A DNA stretch of 64,000 nucleotides from Arthrobacter sp. HY1533 (GCF_027568515.1 NZ_JANKZF010000014.1:62001-126000), one strand, 5' to 3'; numbered from the stretch's first letter, positions 1 to 9,600 are shown. Notes: generated by a model not told the origin, from the sequence alone. Translations and numbers: made by a program.

Positions 1-2
1 GC

Positions 3-767
3 AATTTGCCGGCCGTCGACGTGGACGCCATTGAGGAATACCGGGCGCTGGGATTCCTGTCCGTGCGCGAAGCGCTCACACCGCAGGAGAACCAGCAGGC
101 CCTGGCGGGGCTGAGGCACCTCATCGACAACCCCAAGGATGGGGTCGACCTCCAGTTTGAGGCATGGGCCCAGGACCAGCTGGCGCAGCTGCACGGCGAT
201 GACCGCATGGACGCCGTCCGCAAGCTCCAGAAGTTCACCCATGCCGAAGACCGCCTGCTGGGCATCGCCAACCATCCAGGCATACTGCGCACGGTCAAGG
301 CCATCATCGGCACCGACGACATTGTGCTGCTGCAGGACATGGCCCTCCTGAAGCCTCCGGGCGGTGGGCGCGAAAAGCCCTGGCACCAGGACAAGGCGTT
401 CTTCAACCTCGACCTGGACGCCACCATCGTTGGAGTCTGGATTGCCCTGGATGCGGCAACCCCGGAAAACGGCTGCATGCATGTCATTCCCGGATCCCAC
501 CGGGAGGGCCCCATTCCGCACTTCAAGCGGCGGGACTGGCAAATCTGTGACACCGACGTGGACACGGCCCGCAACGTGGCTGTTCCCCTTGATCCGGGTG
601 GCCTGCTCTTTTTTGACGGCTACATCCACCACGGAACACCCCAAAACAGGACGGCCACCCGCCGTCGTGCCTTGCAGTTCCACTACGTCGCCCGCGACGT
701 GCTGCGCATTACCGAGGAAGAACGCCTGGCCGTCTTTGGCCTGGAAGGACGTGGGGCAGAATGCTGA
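3..767 (+). CDS. Phytanoyl-CoA dioxygenase (PhyH) family oxygenase, 5' end probably cut
   Basis: Predicted Fe(II)/2-oxoglutarate-dependent oxygenase; the substrate is unknown. The iron-binding HxD is visible as H127-Q-D129 (counting from the TTG at 6) in the stretch KPWHQDKAFFN. The distal histidine lies in GYIHHGTPQNRT (H208/H209), and R216 or a nearby Arg would bind 2-oxoglutarate. The segment WIALDAATPENGCMHVIPGSH is typical of PhyH proteins. The frame is open to the left edge, and the TTG at 6 has no visible ribosome site, so the true start is probably outside the window. The last 7 bases overlap the next gene, which suggests co-translation. Family assignment is secure; function is not. 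Confidence 0.8.
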   Translation, partial: NLPAVDVDAIEEYRALGFLSVREALTPQENQQALAGLRHLIDNPKDGVDLQFEAWAQDQLAQLHGDDRMDAVRKLQKFTHAEDRLLGIANHPGILRTVKAIIGTDDIVLLQDMALLKPPGGGREKPWHQDKAFFNLDLDATIVGVWIALDAATPENGCMHVIPGSHREGPIPHFKRRDWQICDTDVDTARNVAVPLDPGGLLFFDGYIHHGTPQNRTATRRRALQFHYVARDVLRITEEERLAVFGLEGRGAEC

Positions 768-1744
768 GCGCACCCGCCAAGAACCGCGTGGTCACCATCG
801 CCGGAGACGATTTCTCATGGCATGAGCTTGCGCTGGAGGAGCCCAACGAGGCGTCCTGGGCGCATCCCGGGGCCGCTGCTGGCCCGGACGGGGCACTTCA
901 CATCGCAGGCGCCACGGGCCAGGAGATCATCTCGATCGGCGCTGACGGCACCATCTCCCGCGTCCGCCTTTCGACCACGGAGGCCCATGGCCTGGCCGTG
1001 GACCACCGGCAGTCTTTGTGGGTGGTCGACAACGGCCACAAGCCAGTGCCGAACGGCCTCAGCTACCAAGGCGAAAAGGTCCAGGGCAGGGTGCTGCGGG
1101 TTGGTTTCGACGGCGTCGAGCAGCAGTCATTGGCGGCCCCGGGACGGCTTCCCTGGCACCCGTGCAGCGTTGCCGTGCACGACCATGGACATGGTTCCGG
1201 CGGGCAGGTCTGGGTCGCGGACGGCTATGGGCAGAGCCTGGTGCACGCCTTCGACCGCGATGGCAGCCACCTGTGGACGACGGACGGCAGCGACAGCGGA
1301 CTTGCGTTCAGCACCCCTCACGGCATCCTGGTTGACGACTGGGGGCCGGAACCACGGCTCCTGGTGGCGGACCGGGGCAACCGGCGCATTGTTGCGCTGG
1401 GGATGGATGGCGGGGTGCTCGGGACGCTGGGTTCGGGGGTGCTCACGAGCCCGTCCGGGCTGGCCTTGCGGGAGGGGAAACTCTGGGTGACGGAACTCCA
1501 CGGATCACTGAAGGTTCTTGACCTGCAGGGAGAGCTCCTGGACAGCCTCGGCGCGGACTTCACGGAACGTTCGCCGGGGTGGCCCAACGCGCTTCGGGAC
1601 GGGGCCACTGTTGCGCCCCCAACCCCCGCCCTGCAGTTCAGCAGCCCCCACGGCATTGCCGCCTCAACCACGGGAGATGTGCTCGTCGGTGAATGGCGGA
1701 TCGGCGGGCGGGTCGTGCTGCTGCGGCCGGCAGGCGACAGTTGA
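761..1744 (+). CDS. NHL-repeat / six-bladed beta-propeller protein
   Basis: A 327-residue soluble protein with repeated beta-propeller blades. Several blades contain phrases of the NHL/SMP-30 type, such as HGLAVDHRQSLWVVDNG, PHGILVDDWGPEPRLLVADRGNRR, SPSGLALREGKLWVTEL and SPHGIAASTTGDVLVGEW. No signal peptide or membrane segment is seen, so it is probably cytoplasmic. It starts inside the stop region of the upstream PhyH-like oxygenase (7-base overlap), so the two are very likely an operon, and the propeller may act on or bind the same metabolite. NHL propellers can be lyases, lactonases or binding scaffolds; the sequence does not decide between them. Confidence 0.75.
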   Translation: MLSAPAKNRVVTIAGDDFSWHELALEEPNEASWAHPGAAAGPDGALHIAGATGQEIISIGADGTISRVRLSTTEAHGLAVDHRQSLWVVDNGHKPVPNGLSYQGEKVQGRVLRVGFDGVEQQSLAAPGRLPWHPCSVAVHDHGHGSGGQVWVADGYGQSLVHAFDRDGSHLWTTDGSDSGLAFSTPHGILVDDWGPEPRLLVADRGNRRIVALGMDGGVLGTLGSGVLTSPSGLALREGKLWVTELHGSLKVLDLQGELLDSLGADFTERSPGWPNALRDGATVAPPTPALQFSSPHGIAASTTGDVLVGEWRIGGRVVLLRPAGDS

Positions 1745-1811
1745 CGGCTAGGGATGGTTGCCGAGGCTGGCCCAAGACAATGGAATCACCGCCCGGACCG
1801 GCACCGACTGC

Positions 1812-2894
1812 TCATCGCAGCGTCGCCGTGAACGACGGCACGTCGCATGTCCAGCCGTTCTCACCTCCAACGTGGATGCCGGCGTAGTTGCCCGAGCCTC
1901 TGTATTTTGTGCCGCTGACCGTCCCGGTGAGGTGCACAACGGTTGACTGCAACCCGGACACGTCGACGTCCCAGATCCCGCCGTTCTCAACGGCGGTGCC
2001 GGTGAGGGTCTGGCCCGGAGTGGTAATGGTTGCAGTTCCTGCCGACACGGTCAGGACCTGGCCTGAGAGGTCGAAGATGCCGCACTCGGCGTTCTCGAGG
2101 ATGGTGTACACGCCGTCGAGTCCTGTGGGTGCATCATTCAAATGCAGCGAGGCGAGGATCCTGGCCGCTGTCTTGTATTCGTCGGTGTCCATGTAGGCCT
2201 GGGCCTCCTCCATGGTGGCAAGGCTCCGGTCACCCCACGATCCGTCAGTGGCGGGGTATTGGGCGGCAAACTCAATGATGTTGGCCTGCGTGGCGGTCAA
2301 AACGAAATGGCCAAACTCGCAGGCCGTCCCGTCGCTGTTTTGCAGCCCTTGGGTGATGCCGAGGCCGGCGAAGACATGGTCGGGGAACTGGATCGCCTCA
2401 TAGGCGACCCGCGCCGACACCCCCACGGGATTCGTCCTCTCGGTCACTGGCAGTGCCACATCGGCATGGTCCAGAAGTTGATAGGGGTACGCCGGCTTGT
2501 ATCCGGGGATGCAGCCCGGCCCGCCCACGCCCTCGATGTTGTCAGCGAAGTACAACCGCACCTTCGTGTCCGGTCCGGTCAGGTAATAGTTGAGCTGCGC
2601 CGCCCCGGCGGGTTGAAGGGTCGCCGTCCAGGTGGCCGGCATCTGCCATGTCGCCAAGCCGTCCGAGGTGGTGAAGGTGTTCCACGCGGCTTCCTCTGGT
2701 GCGGTGGCGCCCGCAGTGGCAGGGGAGCCCGGCGCTGATGCATCCGGACCAGCCGTCGGCGCTGTGCCGGTGGAAGTTTTGGTGGCTGCGGCAGGACCGC
2801 CTGTTGCTGCGGTGCAGCCCGTCAGAAACATGGTTCCAGCCGCGACGATTGCTGCGGTCGCGGTGCCGAGTCGGGCAAATGTGACTCCTACCAC
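1812..2894 (-). CDS. Secreted lipoprotein of unknown function
   Basis: The N-terminus has a hydrophobic signal segment ending in the lipobox L-T-G-C, so the mature protein should be lipid-anchored on the outer face of the membrane. Cysteine 27 is the lipidated residue if translation starts at the GTG at 2894. An Ala/Thr/Gly/Pro-rich linker follows, then a globular part with several Cys and Trp residues and a beta-rich C-terminal domain (about the last 100 residues, rich in Thr, Gly and Val). The frame extends to 2960, but those extra residues precede the signal segment and look untranslated; no strong ribosome site decides the start. It is transcribed away from glyS. I do not recognise the family. 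Confidence 0.65.
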   Translation of the reverse strand: MVGVTFARLGTATAAIVAAGTMFLTGCTAATGGPAAATKTSTGTAPTAGPDASAPGSPATAGATAPEEAAWNTFTTSDGLATWQMPATWTATLQPAGAAQLNYYLTGPDTKVRLYFADNIEGVGGPGCIPGYKPAYPYQLLDHADVALPVTERTNPVGVSARVAYEAIQFPDHVFAGLGITQGLQNSDGTACEFGHFVLTATQANIIEFAAQYPATDGSWGDRSLATMEEAQAYMDTDEYKTAARILASLHLNDAPTGLDGVYTILENAECGIFDLSGQVLTVSAGTATITTPGQTLTGTAVENGGIWDVDVSGLQSTVVHLTGTVSGTKYRGSGNYAGIHVGGENGWTCDVPSFTATLR

Positions 2895-3087
2895 AAATGA
2901 ACAGTACGGCGCACGTGGTGGCTGGTCAATGAGCTGAACGGAAACTTGTCCCAACTCCATGGACGGCCGGGGCGGCGCGGGTGCTGCGATTCACTGGCGT
3001 GGAAATTCTCCGCAAGGCTGAACGCGACGGTAGTCTTGTCTGCGGACGGACCGCACCCAGCGGCCTCGTAATTAATAGGAGTAAACA

Positions 3088-4473
3088 GTGGCGCCTCAGT
3101 CCAAGCTTGACCAGGTCATTTCACTCGCGAAACGTCGCGGCTTTGTCTTCCAGGCCGGTGAAATCTACGGCGGTTCACGGTCGGCCTGGGATTATGGCCC
3201 CCTCGGCGTGGAGCTGAAGGAAAACATCAAGCGCGAATGGTGGCAGTCATTTGTCCGCGGCCGCGAGGACATGGTGGGCCTTGATTCCTCCATCATCCTG
3301 CCCAAGGCCGTCTGGGAAGCCTCCGGCCACGTTGCCACCTTCACCGACCCGCTGGTCGAGTGCACCCAGTGCCACAAGCGTCACCGCCAGGACCACCTGA
3401 CTGAAGCCTACGAGGCCAAGAAGGGCCGCCCGCCGGAAAACGGCATGGAAGACATCGTGTGCCCCGACTGCGGCACCAAGGGCCAGTGGACCGAGCCGCA
3501 GCTCTTCTCCGGCCTGGTCAAGACGTTCCTGGGCCCGGTGGATTCCGCCGCAGGCCTGCACTACATGCGCCCGGAAACCGCGCAGGGCATCTTTGTGAAC
3601 TTCAACAACGTGCTCACCACCTCCCGCAAGAAGCCCCCGTTCGGCATCGGCCAGATCGGCAAGGCCTTCCGCAACGAGATCACCCCCGGAAACTTCATTT
3701 TCCGCACCCGTGAGTTCGAGCAGATGGAAATCGAGTTCTTCACGGCACCCGAGGACGCCGAGCAGTGGTTCAAGGAATGGGTTGAACTGTGCTGGGACTG
3801 GTTCATCGATTTGGGCATCAACCCGGAGAACATGCGCCGCTTCGACGTCCCCGAGGACGAGCGCGCCCACTACTCCGCCGGCACCATCGACTTTGAGTAC
3901 AACTTTGGCTTCCAGGGTTCCAAGTGGGGTGAGCTCATGGGCGTCGCCAACCGCACCGACTATGACCTCGGCTCGCACACCAAGGGTTCCGGCACGGACC
4001 TGAGCTACTTCAACCAGGCCACGGGCGAGCGCTTCACCCCGTACGTGATCGAGCCCTCCTTCGGACTGACCCGCTCCATGATGGCCTTCCTGGTGGATGC
4101 ATTCGTTGAGGACGAGGCCCCCAACGCCAAGGGTGGCGTGGACAAGCGCACGGTCCTGAAGCTGGACCCGCGCCTGGCCCCCGTCAAGGCTGCCGTCCTG
4201 CCGCTGAGCCGCAACGAGGAGCTGTCCCCGAAGGCCAAGGAGCTCGCCAACACGCTGCGCAAGCACTGGAACATCGAGTTCGACGATGCCGGCGCCATCG
4301 GCCGCCGCTACCGCCGCCAGGACGAGATCGGCACGCCGTTCTGCATCACCGTTGACTTTGAAACCCTCGAAGACAACGCCGTGACCATCCGTGAACGCGA
4401 CACCATGAGCCAGGAGCGCGTGCCCCTGGACCAGGTGCAGGCCTACCTGGCCACCCGCCTCCTGGGTGCCTAG
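3088..4473 (+). CDS. glyS: Glycyl-tRNA synthetase (single-chain, class II)
   Basis: Charges tRNA-Gly with glycine in the cytoplasm. The 461-residue length and N-terminus ([15 protein letters not shown], then [15 protein letters not shown]) match the bacterial/archaeal single-chain dimeric GlyRS, not the alpha2beta2 type. Class II motif 2 is visible in the [19 protein letters not shown] region, and motif 3 in [13 protein letters not shown]. Two Cys pairs (CTQC and CPDC) in the insertion after residue 90 probably bind zinc. The start is GTG, preceded by AGGAG at 3077-3081. The downstream acetyltransferase begins 2 bases after the stop, so the two are probably cotranscribed. Confidence 0.96.
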   Translation: MAPQSKLDQVISLAKRRGFVFQAGEIYGGSRSAWDYGPLGVELKENIKREWWQSFVRGREDMVGLDSSIILPKAVWEASGHVATFTDPLVECTQCHKRHRQDHLTEAYEAKKGRPPENGMEDIVCPDCGTKGQWTEPQLFSGLVKTFLGPVDSAAGLHYMRPETAQGIFVNFNNVLTTSRKKPPFGIGQIGKAFRNEITPGNFIFRTREFEQMEIEFFTAPEDAEQWFKEWVELCWDWFIDLGINPENMRRFDVPEDERAHYSAGTIDFEYNFGFQGSKWGELMGVANRTDYDLGSHTKGSGTDLSYFNQATGERFTPYVIEPSFGLTRSMMAFLVDAFVEDEAPNAKGGVDKRTVLKLDPRLAPVKAAVLPLSRNEELSPKAKELANTLRKHWNIEFDDAGAIGRRYRRQDEIGTPFCITVDFETLEDNAVTIRERDTMSQERVPLDQVQAYLATRLLGA

Positions 4474-4475
4474 GA

Positions 4476-5465
4476 ATGGCTGAGCTGACATACCGGCCCT
4501 GGCGGGACGGCGACGACCTGACCCTCCTGGAAATCTGGGGAGACGCCGACTCCGCCCCGGCCGGGCACTTCCGGGCCGCGCTGGCACCGGAGAGCGACGC
4601 CAACCCCTGGCGGCGCACCATTGTCGCCGAGGACCAGGGCATCCCGGTCGCGGCCGGCGTGGTCTACTCCACCAAGCTGCACCCGGCCCGGCTGTGGGCC
4701 TTCGTGGAGGTCGCCAAGGACCACCGGCGCGCAGGCGTCGGCGCCACCTTGCTGACCATGCTCCGCCGCGAAGCCGACGGCGCACTGGCCTCAGGTTCGG
4801 TAAGCACGACGGCGTTGCGCACCAAGGTTGCCCCCGGCACCTCGGGCGCGGCGTTCGCCGAAGCCATGGGGTTGGCTGTGCTGCAGCGCAACCGCGTGGT
4901 TGAGGTGGGCCCCGGCGCGCTCAAGCTGCCCGTCTTCGGTGAAGGCACCGAGGAGGAAGCCACCGCACGTGTGCAGGACCTGGCCACCGGCTCGGTGGAA
5001 CTGACCGACGTGGTGGGCCGCTATTACGAGTCCGTGAACCAGTGGGACCCCACCGGTCCGCTGAGCCCCGGCCTGGTGCAGCGCATGTTCCTGGACGACC
5101 TCACCGGCGCCCACGGTGCCCTAGTGCTGCGGGCCGAGCCCGCCAGCGCCTTCGGTGCCGGCGTTGCCCCGAGCAAGAAGGGCAAGATCCAGGCCTTCGC
5201 GCTCAGCTACTCCCAGGGCAGCATCGAGACCAACGAGGACATCCCGGCGGCAGCCTCCGAGGTGTTCCTCGGCGTCGAGCCGTCACTGGAGCAAGACGTT
5301 GCCGTGCAGGCGGTCTACGACCTTCTGGCACTCATCACCCACCAGTACCCCGTGCTGCTGGAACTCGACGACTCCATGGAAGCCCTCGCGGCCGTGGTCA
5401 ACCCCATGATCTCCGTGGGTGCGGCCAAGGTCCGCGGCGCCGAAACCCTCGTCGTCGGCGAGTAA
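4476..5465 (+). CDS. GNAT-family N-acetyltransferase
   Basis: A 329-residue protein with a GNAT fold in its first 150 residues. The acetyl-CoA binding loop is seen as VAKDHRRAGVGATLLTML (about residues 74-91), matching the RxxGxG/A motif, followed by AAFAEAMGLAVLQRN. The remaining half is longer than a single GNAT domain and may be a second, degenerate GNAT fold. The acceptor substrate cannot be read from the sequence. The ATG is only 2 bases after the glyS stop, so it is probably translated by coupling. The stop is followed directly by REP-like repeats. Confidence 0.8.
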   Translation: MAELTYRPWRDGDDLTLLEIWGDADSAPAGHFRAALAPESDANPWRRTIVAEDQGIPVAAGVVYSTKLHPARLWAFVEVAKDHRRAGVGATLLTMLRREADGALASGSVSTTALRTKVAPGTSGAAFAEAMGLAVLQRNRVVEVGPGALKLPVFGEGTEEEATARVQDLATGSVELTDVVGRYYESVNQWDPTGPLSPGLVQRMFLDDLTGAHGALVLRAEPASAFGAGVAPSKKGKIQAFALSYSQGSIETNEDIPAAASEVFLGVEPSLEQDVAVQAVYDLLALITHQYPVLLELDDSMEALAAVVNPMISVGAAKVRGAETLVVGE

Positions 5466-5473
5466 CAACATCC

Positions 5474-5511
5474 GGTGGTCGAGCCTGTCGAGACCCTTCG
5501 GCAGGCTCACC
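5474..5511. repeat. REP-like palindromic repeat, copy 1
   Basis: The core GGTCGAGCCTGTCGAGACC (5477-5495) is followed by an inverted partner, so GAGCCTG at 5481 can pair with CAGGCTC at 5502. The same core recurs at 5660 and 5694, and with changes at 17460. It lies directly after the acetyltransferase stop, the usual extragenic position for REP-type elements. Confidence 0.75.
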
Positions 5512-5659
5512 TCCGGCCCCGGCGCTCTCGCGAGGTGGGGGCTGGTGCCCGCACCTCCGGCGGCGGACCGGCATTTTCCGGCGACTATCCGACGCGTCGG
5601 CCGCGGGCGGCCTTTGGCGTCTCCTTTACGTCGCCTACAAAAATGCCGGCTCCGCCGCC

Positions 5660-5681
5660 GGTGGTCGAGCCTGTCGAGACC
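5660..5681. repeat. REP-like palindromic repeat, copy 2
   Basis: Identical over 22 bases to the copies starting at 5474 and 5694, in the same orientation. It is extragenic, between the acetyltransferase and the YibE/F gene. Base runs between copies 1 and 2 show no convincing coding signal. Confidence 0.75.
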
Positions 5682-5693
5682 CGCGCCGCCGCT

Positions 5694-5715
5694 GGTGGTC
5701 GAGCCTGTCGAGACC
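5694..5715. repeat. REP-like palindromic repeat, copy 3
   Basis: Third identical 22-base copy, 34 bases after the start of copy 2, forming a short tandem pair about 50 bases before the YibE/F start codon. Three copies inside a 300-base gap indicate local multiplication of the element. Confidence 0.75.
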
Positions 5716-5763
5716 CGGGCCGCAAGCACGAATCAAGCACAACCGAAGGACTGATTTCAGCCC

Positions 5764-7059
5764 ATGGGACATTCACACTCGCACGGTGAGACTGACGATT
5801 CGTTGCTGAGCCGCCCGGAATTGCGGCGCCGGAAGGCGTTGCGGCGCCGGGCTGTGGTGCTTCTGAGCTGGATCCTGGTGCCCCTCGCCGTCCTGACGGT
5901 GGTGGCCATGGTGCTCATGTGGCCCTCCGGCGACGCAGGCAAGGTGCCGGCAAGCAACCCGTATTCCGCAGCCCCCGGGGCCAGCATTGTGACCGGTTCC
6001 GTGGTTCGTACGGTTTCCGAAGACTGCTCCCTCACCGCCGGCGGCCAGGCCGGCACCACGTGCTTCATTGCCTACACGGCAGTTGACGGCGGTGCCGATG
6101 TCCCGGTGGTGGTCAGCCCGGACATCGAGGCCTCCCGCCCCGTCCGTGCCGGCGACACCATCAGGTACCTCGATCTTTCGGGGCTCCCGGGCATGACCGG
6201 TGCCAACGCCAACGGCGCCAAGTATGTGTTCATGGACTTTGTCCGCACGTTCCCCATGGGCCTGCTGGCCGTGGCCTACGCCGTGGTGGTTGTTGCCGTG
6301 GCGAGATGGCGGGGCCTGCGGGCCATGGTGGGACTTGGCGGCGCCTTCATGGTGCTGGCCTGGTTCATCCTGCCCGCCCTGTCACAGGGCCAGCCGCCGC
6401 TCCTGGTTGCCCTGGTGGGTGCCTCAGCCATCATGTTTGGCGTCCTGTACTTTGCCCACGGCTTCTCCGTGCGCACCTCCACGGCACTCCTGGGGACGCT
6501 GTTTGGCCTGGGGGTCACGGCCGGGCTGGCAGCCTGGTCGGTGGATGCCGCTGCCCTCACCGGGACCACGGGCGAGAACGCCTACCAGCTGGCCAACCTG
6601 ACCAACGGCATGTCGCTGTCGGGCATGATCCTGTGCGGGCTCGTGATCTCGGGCCTGGGCGTGCTGAACGACGTCACCATCACCCAGTCCTCGGCCGTGT
6701 GGGAACTGCACGAACTGGCCCCGCACACCACCTCGCGGGAGCTGTTCTCCTCGGCCATGAGGATTGGCCGGGACCACATCGCCTCGACGGTGTACACCAT
6801 TGCCTTTGCCTACGCCGGCAGCGCCCTGCCCGTGCTGCTGATGGTCTCGCTGTACCAGCAGCCGCTCTTGACCGCCCTGACGGGGGCGGAGCTGGCCGAG
6901 GAGATTGTGCACATCCTGGTGGGCTCCATTGGCCTGGTGCTGGCCATTCCCGTGACCACCGCGATTGCTGTCGCCGTCGTCAAGGCCACAGGAAGGCACG
7001 CAGCCAGCGGGCCGGCAGCGGAAGGGACCAAGCCGGCCCCGGAGCCAGCGGCCGTGTAG
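5764..7059 (+). CDS. YibE/F-like multi-spanning membrane protein
   Basis: A 431-residue integral membrane protein of the YibE/F family. The N-terminus is His-rich (MGHSHSHGE), followed by one membrane helix (about residues 35-58), an extracellular domain to about residue 155, and then roughly seven more helices. The conserved YibE/F phrase around GLGVLNDVTITQSSAVWEL is present, as is the later TAGLAAWSV region. The family's role is unknown; export or metal-related functions are only guesses. The start ATG follows the REP cluster, with no strong ribosome site. It faces a convergent acetyltransferase 7 bases away. Confidence 0.82.
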   Translation: MGHSHSHGETDDSLLSRPELRRRKALRRRAVVLLSWILVPLAVLTVVAMVLMWPSGDAGKVPASNPYSAAPGASIVTGSVVRTVSEDCSLTAGGQAGTTCFIAYTAVDGGADVPVVVSPDIEASRPVRAGDTIRYLDLSGLPGMTGANANGAKYVFMDFVRTFPMGLLAVAYAVVVVAVARWRGLRAMVGLGGAFMVLAWFILPALSQGQPPLLVALVGASAIMFGVLYFAHGFSVRTSTALLGTLFGLGVTAGLAAWSVDAAALTGTTGENAYQLANLTNGMSLSGMILCGLVISGLGVLNDVTITQSSAVWELHELAPHTTSRELFSSAMRIGRDHIASTVYTIAFAYAGSALPVLLMVSLYQQPLLTALTGAELAEEIVHILVGSIGLVLAIPVTTAIAVAVVKATGRHAASGPAAEGTKPAPEPAAV

Positions 7060-7066
7060 CCCCGGC

Positions 7067-7729
7067 TCAGCCGGACGGCACCTCAACAAACAGGTCCCGC
7101 CGCGCGTCCTCGAATCCTTCCACCGTTATGCCCCAGGCCGGACGCTTGAAATCGGCCGCAACCAGGCGCACCTCCTGCAGCTCATCGGGGTGGCCGGGCC
7201 GCGGCTCAATGGGACGCACAACCCCTTGGCGGTAGCCCAGGCTGCTGGATACGCCGAGCGAGGCCTGGTTCCACACGGCCGCACTTGATTCGGCAACGTG
7301 GGCGCCCAGGTGGTCGAAGGCAAACAGCAGGGCAGCGGCCCGCATTTCCTTGCCGTACCCCTTGCCCTGCTGCGCCGCCGTGAGCCATGAACCGGAGTTG
7401 ACGGTCCGGGTCGAGGAGAACCCCGAGGCACCAAGGGATTGGGTGCCGATCGGGACGCCGTCGAGCATGACGGTGAAGTTCAGCGTCCAATGCTCGGGCC
7501 GGGTGCCGGCGCGCAGCTCCCACTGGTGCCGGGCCATGCCCCTGGCCATCTCCACGGGGTCGGCATCGGTCCACGGCACCGAAAAGGGCATCACTGCAGG
7601 ATCGTGGATGCCGGCCTGTGCCGCAGCCACAATGCCGGGCAGGTCGTCGTCGCGGACAATCCGCATGACCAGGCGCGGGGAGGTGATGGTGAGGTCGAAC
7701 AGGGGCCAGACATCCGAGGGCGAAAGCAT
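7067..7729 (-). CDS. GNAT N-acetyltransferase, RimJ/RimL type
   Basis: A 220-residue protein with the RimJ/RimL pattern: an N-terminal TSPRLVMRIVRDDDLP strand and helix, a GTQSLGASGF strand, and the acetyl-CoA loop AAQQGKGYGKEMRAAAL (about residues 120-136) with QxGKGY. A late VWNQASLGVSSSLGYRQ segment matches the family's NxxSxxVxxKLGF region. It may acetylate protein N-termini or small molecules; the target is unknown. The ATG at 7729 has a weak ribosome site. It is in the same direction as the polyketide operon upstream, 27 bases after its last gene, and could be its last member. Confidence 0.82.
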   Translation of the reverse strand: MLSPSDVWPLFDLTITSPRLVMRIVRDDDLPGIVAAAQAGIHDPAVMPFSVPWTDADPVEMARGMARHQWELRAGTRPEHWTLNFTVMLDGVPIGTQSLGASGFSSTRTVNSGSWLTAAQQGKGYGKEMRAAALLFAFDHLGAHVAESSAAVWNQASLGVSSSLGYRQGVVRPIEPRPGHPDELQEVRLVAADFKRPAWGITVEGFEDARRDLFVEVPSG

Positions 7730-7756
7730 CTGACCACACTAACCGGGCACTGGCGC

Positions 7757-8899
7757 CTAGTGCATCATCGTGAAGCGCCGGGCCACGAGTTCCCGTACTG
7801 GTGCCAGCCGGAATGCCACACCAACGCCCGCATGCCGAACATCCAGGTACGACGCCGGGGCCGGGCGTCCCAGCGCCATGTTCAGCCACGCCTGCCGTGC
7901 GGCGGCCCGGGCAGCCTGCATGCGGGTGCGTTCAAAGGCGCGCAGGACCGCACCCGTGGGGTTGCCCTGCAGCGCGGCGGCCATGATGGGGGCCAGTTCT
8001 GCCGCGTCGAGCCAGCCCAGGTTCATGCCCTGGCCGCCGATGGGGCTGATCTCGTGGACGGCGTCGCCCACCAGGGCCACGCGCCCCCGCACCATGGCCC
8101 GGGCCATGCGGGTTCGGACCCCGAAGGCGCTGAGCATGCTGTTGTCTTCTGCCGCAACTGCGGCACCGGTGCGCGCGAGAATGAGCCCGGCCAGGTCCTC
8201 GGCCGTGGCCCCCTGCAGCAGTTCATCCGTGTGCACCACCCAGCGCCGCAGCCGCCCCGGCAGGGGGAACGATTCGACAATGCCGCCAGGCTCCAAATGC
8301 AGCACGGCTGCGGATCCGTCGCTGCCCGTGTCCGGGAAGTCGCCCATGAGGTAGCGGTCGGGGTGGTCACGTCCGGCCGTGGGAATGCCCAGCAGCCTGC
8401 GCACGGTGGAGCGGGCGCCGTCGGCCCCCACCACCAGACGGCCCTGGAAATGTACATTCTGGCCCCCGCCGCCGTGCGTGCCGGACAGCGTGACGGACGT
8501 GCCGCCGTCGTTCAGCGACGTGACGCAAAAGCCGCGCACGACGGCGTCCGGGTCCAGTTCGAGGACCCGTGCCTCCAGGATGGCCTCGGTGCGGGCCTGC
8601 TTGAGCGCCAGCACAAACGGCCAGGCCGGGTTGGCCTGCTCGAAGGATAGCCTGGCCACCTCCCGGCCGCCGCTGCGGGCAACCCCGTCACGGATGTGCA
8701 CGCCCTCGGCCGCCATGGCGGTGGCCACCCCGGCCAGGTCCAGGGCGGCCAGCGCCGGCGGGTGGATGCCGATGGCGCGCGAGTGCGGGCTGGCTTCGCT
8801 GCGCTGTTCCAGGATGCGCACCGACAGGCCCTCCTGGAGCAGGAGCGCGCCAAGGTACAGGCCAACCGGTCCGGCACCCACCACCAGCACGTCAAACAT
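7757..8899 (-). CDS. FAD-dependent aromatic hydroxylase/monooxygenase of a type III PKS operon
   Basis: A 380-residue group A flavin monooxygenase. The ADP-binding GxGxxG is at the N-terminus (VVGAGPVGLYLG), the DG motif is in VVGADGARSTVRRLLG, and the GD motif that contacts flavin ribityl is in VALVGDAVHEISPIGGQGMN. The family hydroxylates activated aromatic rings using NAD(P)H and oxygen. It overlaps the methyltransferase upstream by 8 bases and follows a type III polyketide synthase. The likely job is ring hydroxylation of a polyketide phenol, probably toward a quinone. This pathway role is inferred from the gene order. Confidence 0.85.
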   Translation of the reverse strand: MFDVLVVGAGPVGLYLGALLLQEGLSVRILEQRSEASPHSRAIGIHPPALAALDLAGVATAMAAEGVHIRDGVARSGGREVARLSFEQANPAWPFVLALKQARTEAILEARVLELDPDAVVRGFCVTSLNDGGTSVTLSGTHGGGGQNVHFQGRLVVGADGARSTVRRLLGIPTAGRDHPDRYLMGDFPDTGSDGSAAVLHLEPGGIVESFPLPGRLRRWVVHTDELLQGATAEDLAGLILARTGAAVAAEDNSMLSAFGVRTRMARAMVRGRVALVGDAVHEISPIGGQGMNLGWLDAAELAPIMAAALQGNPTGAVLRAFERTRMQAARAAARQAWLNMALGRPAPASYLDVRHAGVGVAFRLAPVRELVARRFTMMH

Positions 8900-9563
8900 G
8901 CGGCCGCCGCGGGGTGTGCAGCAGCAAGTTGCGGTAGGGCGCCGCGCGTTCCACCCGCCAGCCCGGGGGAGCAGCTGCGCGCAGTTCGTCAGCCGTGTAG
9001 CTGCGCCGGATGGAGGTCAGCCCGTCGCGGCGAATGAAGGATCCCGGGAAAAACGGCAGGGTCCCGGCGGCGAAGAGGGTGTAGGCAACGGGGCTGCGGG
9101 CAATGTCGCTGTGGATCACGGCGGTGCTGGCCAGGGCCTGCGAGTCCTGCAGCAGTCCCTGGAACTCGCCGGGGTTGAGGTGGTGCAGCATGTGGTTGGA
9201 AATGACGACGTCGAACACGGCACCCCCGGCCACCAGCTCCCCGCTGAACGCCTGCCGGTAGGAGAGGTGGGGCACCGGCGGTTGGGCGCGGGCAAACGCG
9301 AGGGCGCGGTGGTCGGGGTCGATGGCCGTGACCTCCAGCAACAGGCCGTCGCGGGCAGCCCAGCGGGCCAGGTTGCGGGCCACGTCGCCGCCCCCGCAGC
9401 CAATGTCGAGCAGGGTTGTCTGTCGCTTGGCCGACAACAGCGGCCGGATGCGCTCCCGGTAGTTGCCGCGCCATCCGGACACCACGGCATTGATCAGCGG
9501 AAACTGTGCGTACGTCCGTTCCAGCCTGGCCGGGTCGCAGTCGGGCCTGTCCATTTCCTCCAC
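8892..9563 (-). CDS. Class I SAM-dependent methyltransferase of a type III PKS operon
   Basis: The SAM-binding motif I is clear (LLDIGCGGGDVARNLA), followed by an acidic strand end (VTAIDPDHRAL) and motif IV-like VFDVVISNHMLHHL. It probably methylates the polyketide aromatic product. The start is uncertain. The frame stays open back into the PKS gene (TTG at 9692), but that part does not look translated. GTG at 9563 keeps the conserved-looking VEEMDRPDCD segment, and ATG at 9554 is the next option. Neither has a well-placed ribosome site. It overlaps the monooxygenase by 8 bases, so these genes form one transcription unit. Confidence 0.82.
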   Translation of the reverse strand: MEEMDRPDCDPARLERTYAQFPLINAVVSGWRGNYRERIRPLLSAKRQTTLLDIGCGGGDVARNLARWAARDGLLLEVTAIDPDHRALAFARAQPPVPHLSYRQAFSGELVAGGAVFDVVISNHMLHHLNPGEFQGLLQDSQALASTAVIHSDIARSPVAYTLFAAGTLPFFPGSFIRRDGLTSIRRSYTADELRAAAPPGWRVERAAPYRNLLLHTPRRPHV

Positions 9564-9600
9564 GGCATCCAGGTCCCGGGCGCGAAGGAACCCGCCAGCC

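Noticed and set aside
3247-4785. Long open frame on the minus strand opposite glyS
   Set aside because: It is a GC-skew shadow of the glyS and acetyltransferase genes with Arg/Gly/Pro-rich, non-family sequence and no ribosome site.
5660-5715. CRISPR array
   Set aside because: Only two close copies with a 12-base gap, no regular spacers and no cas genes in the window.
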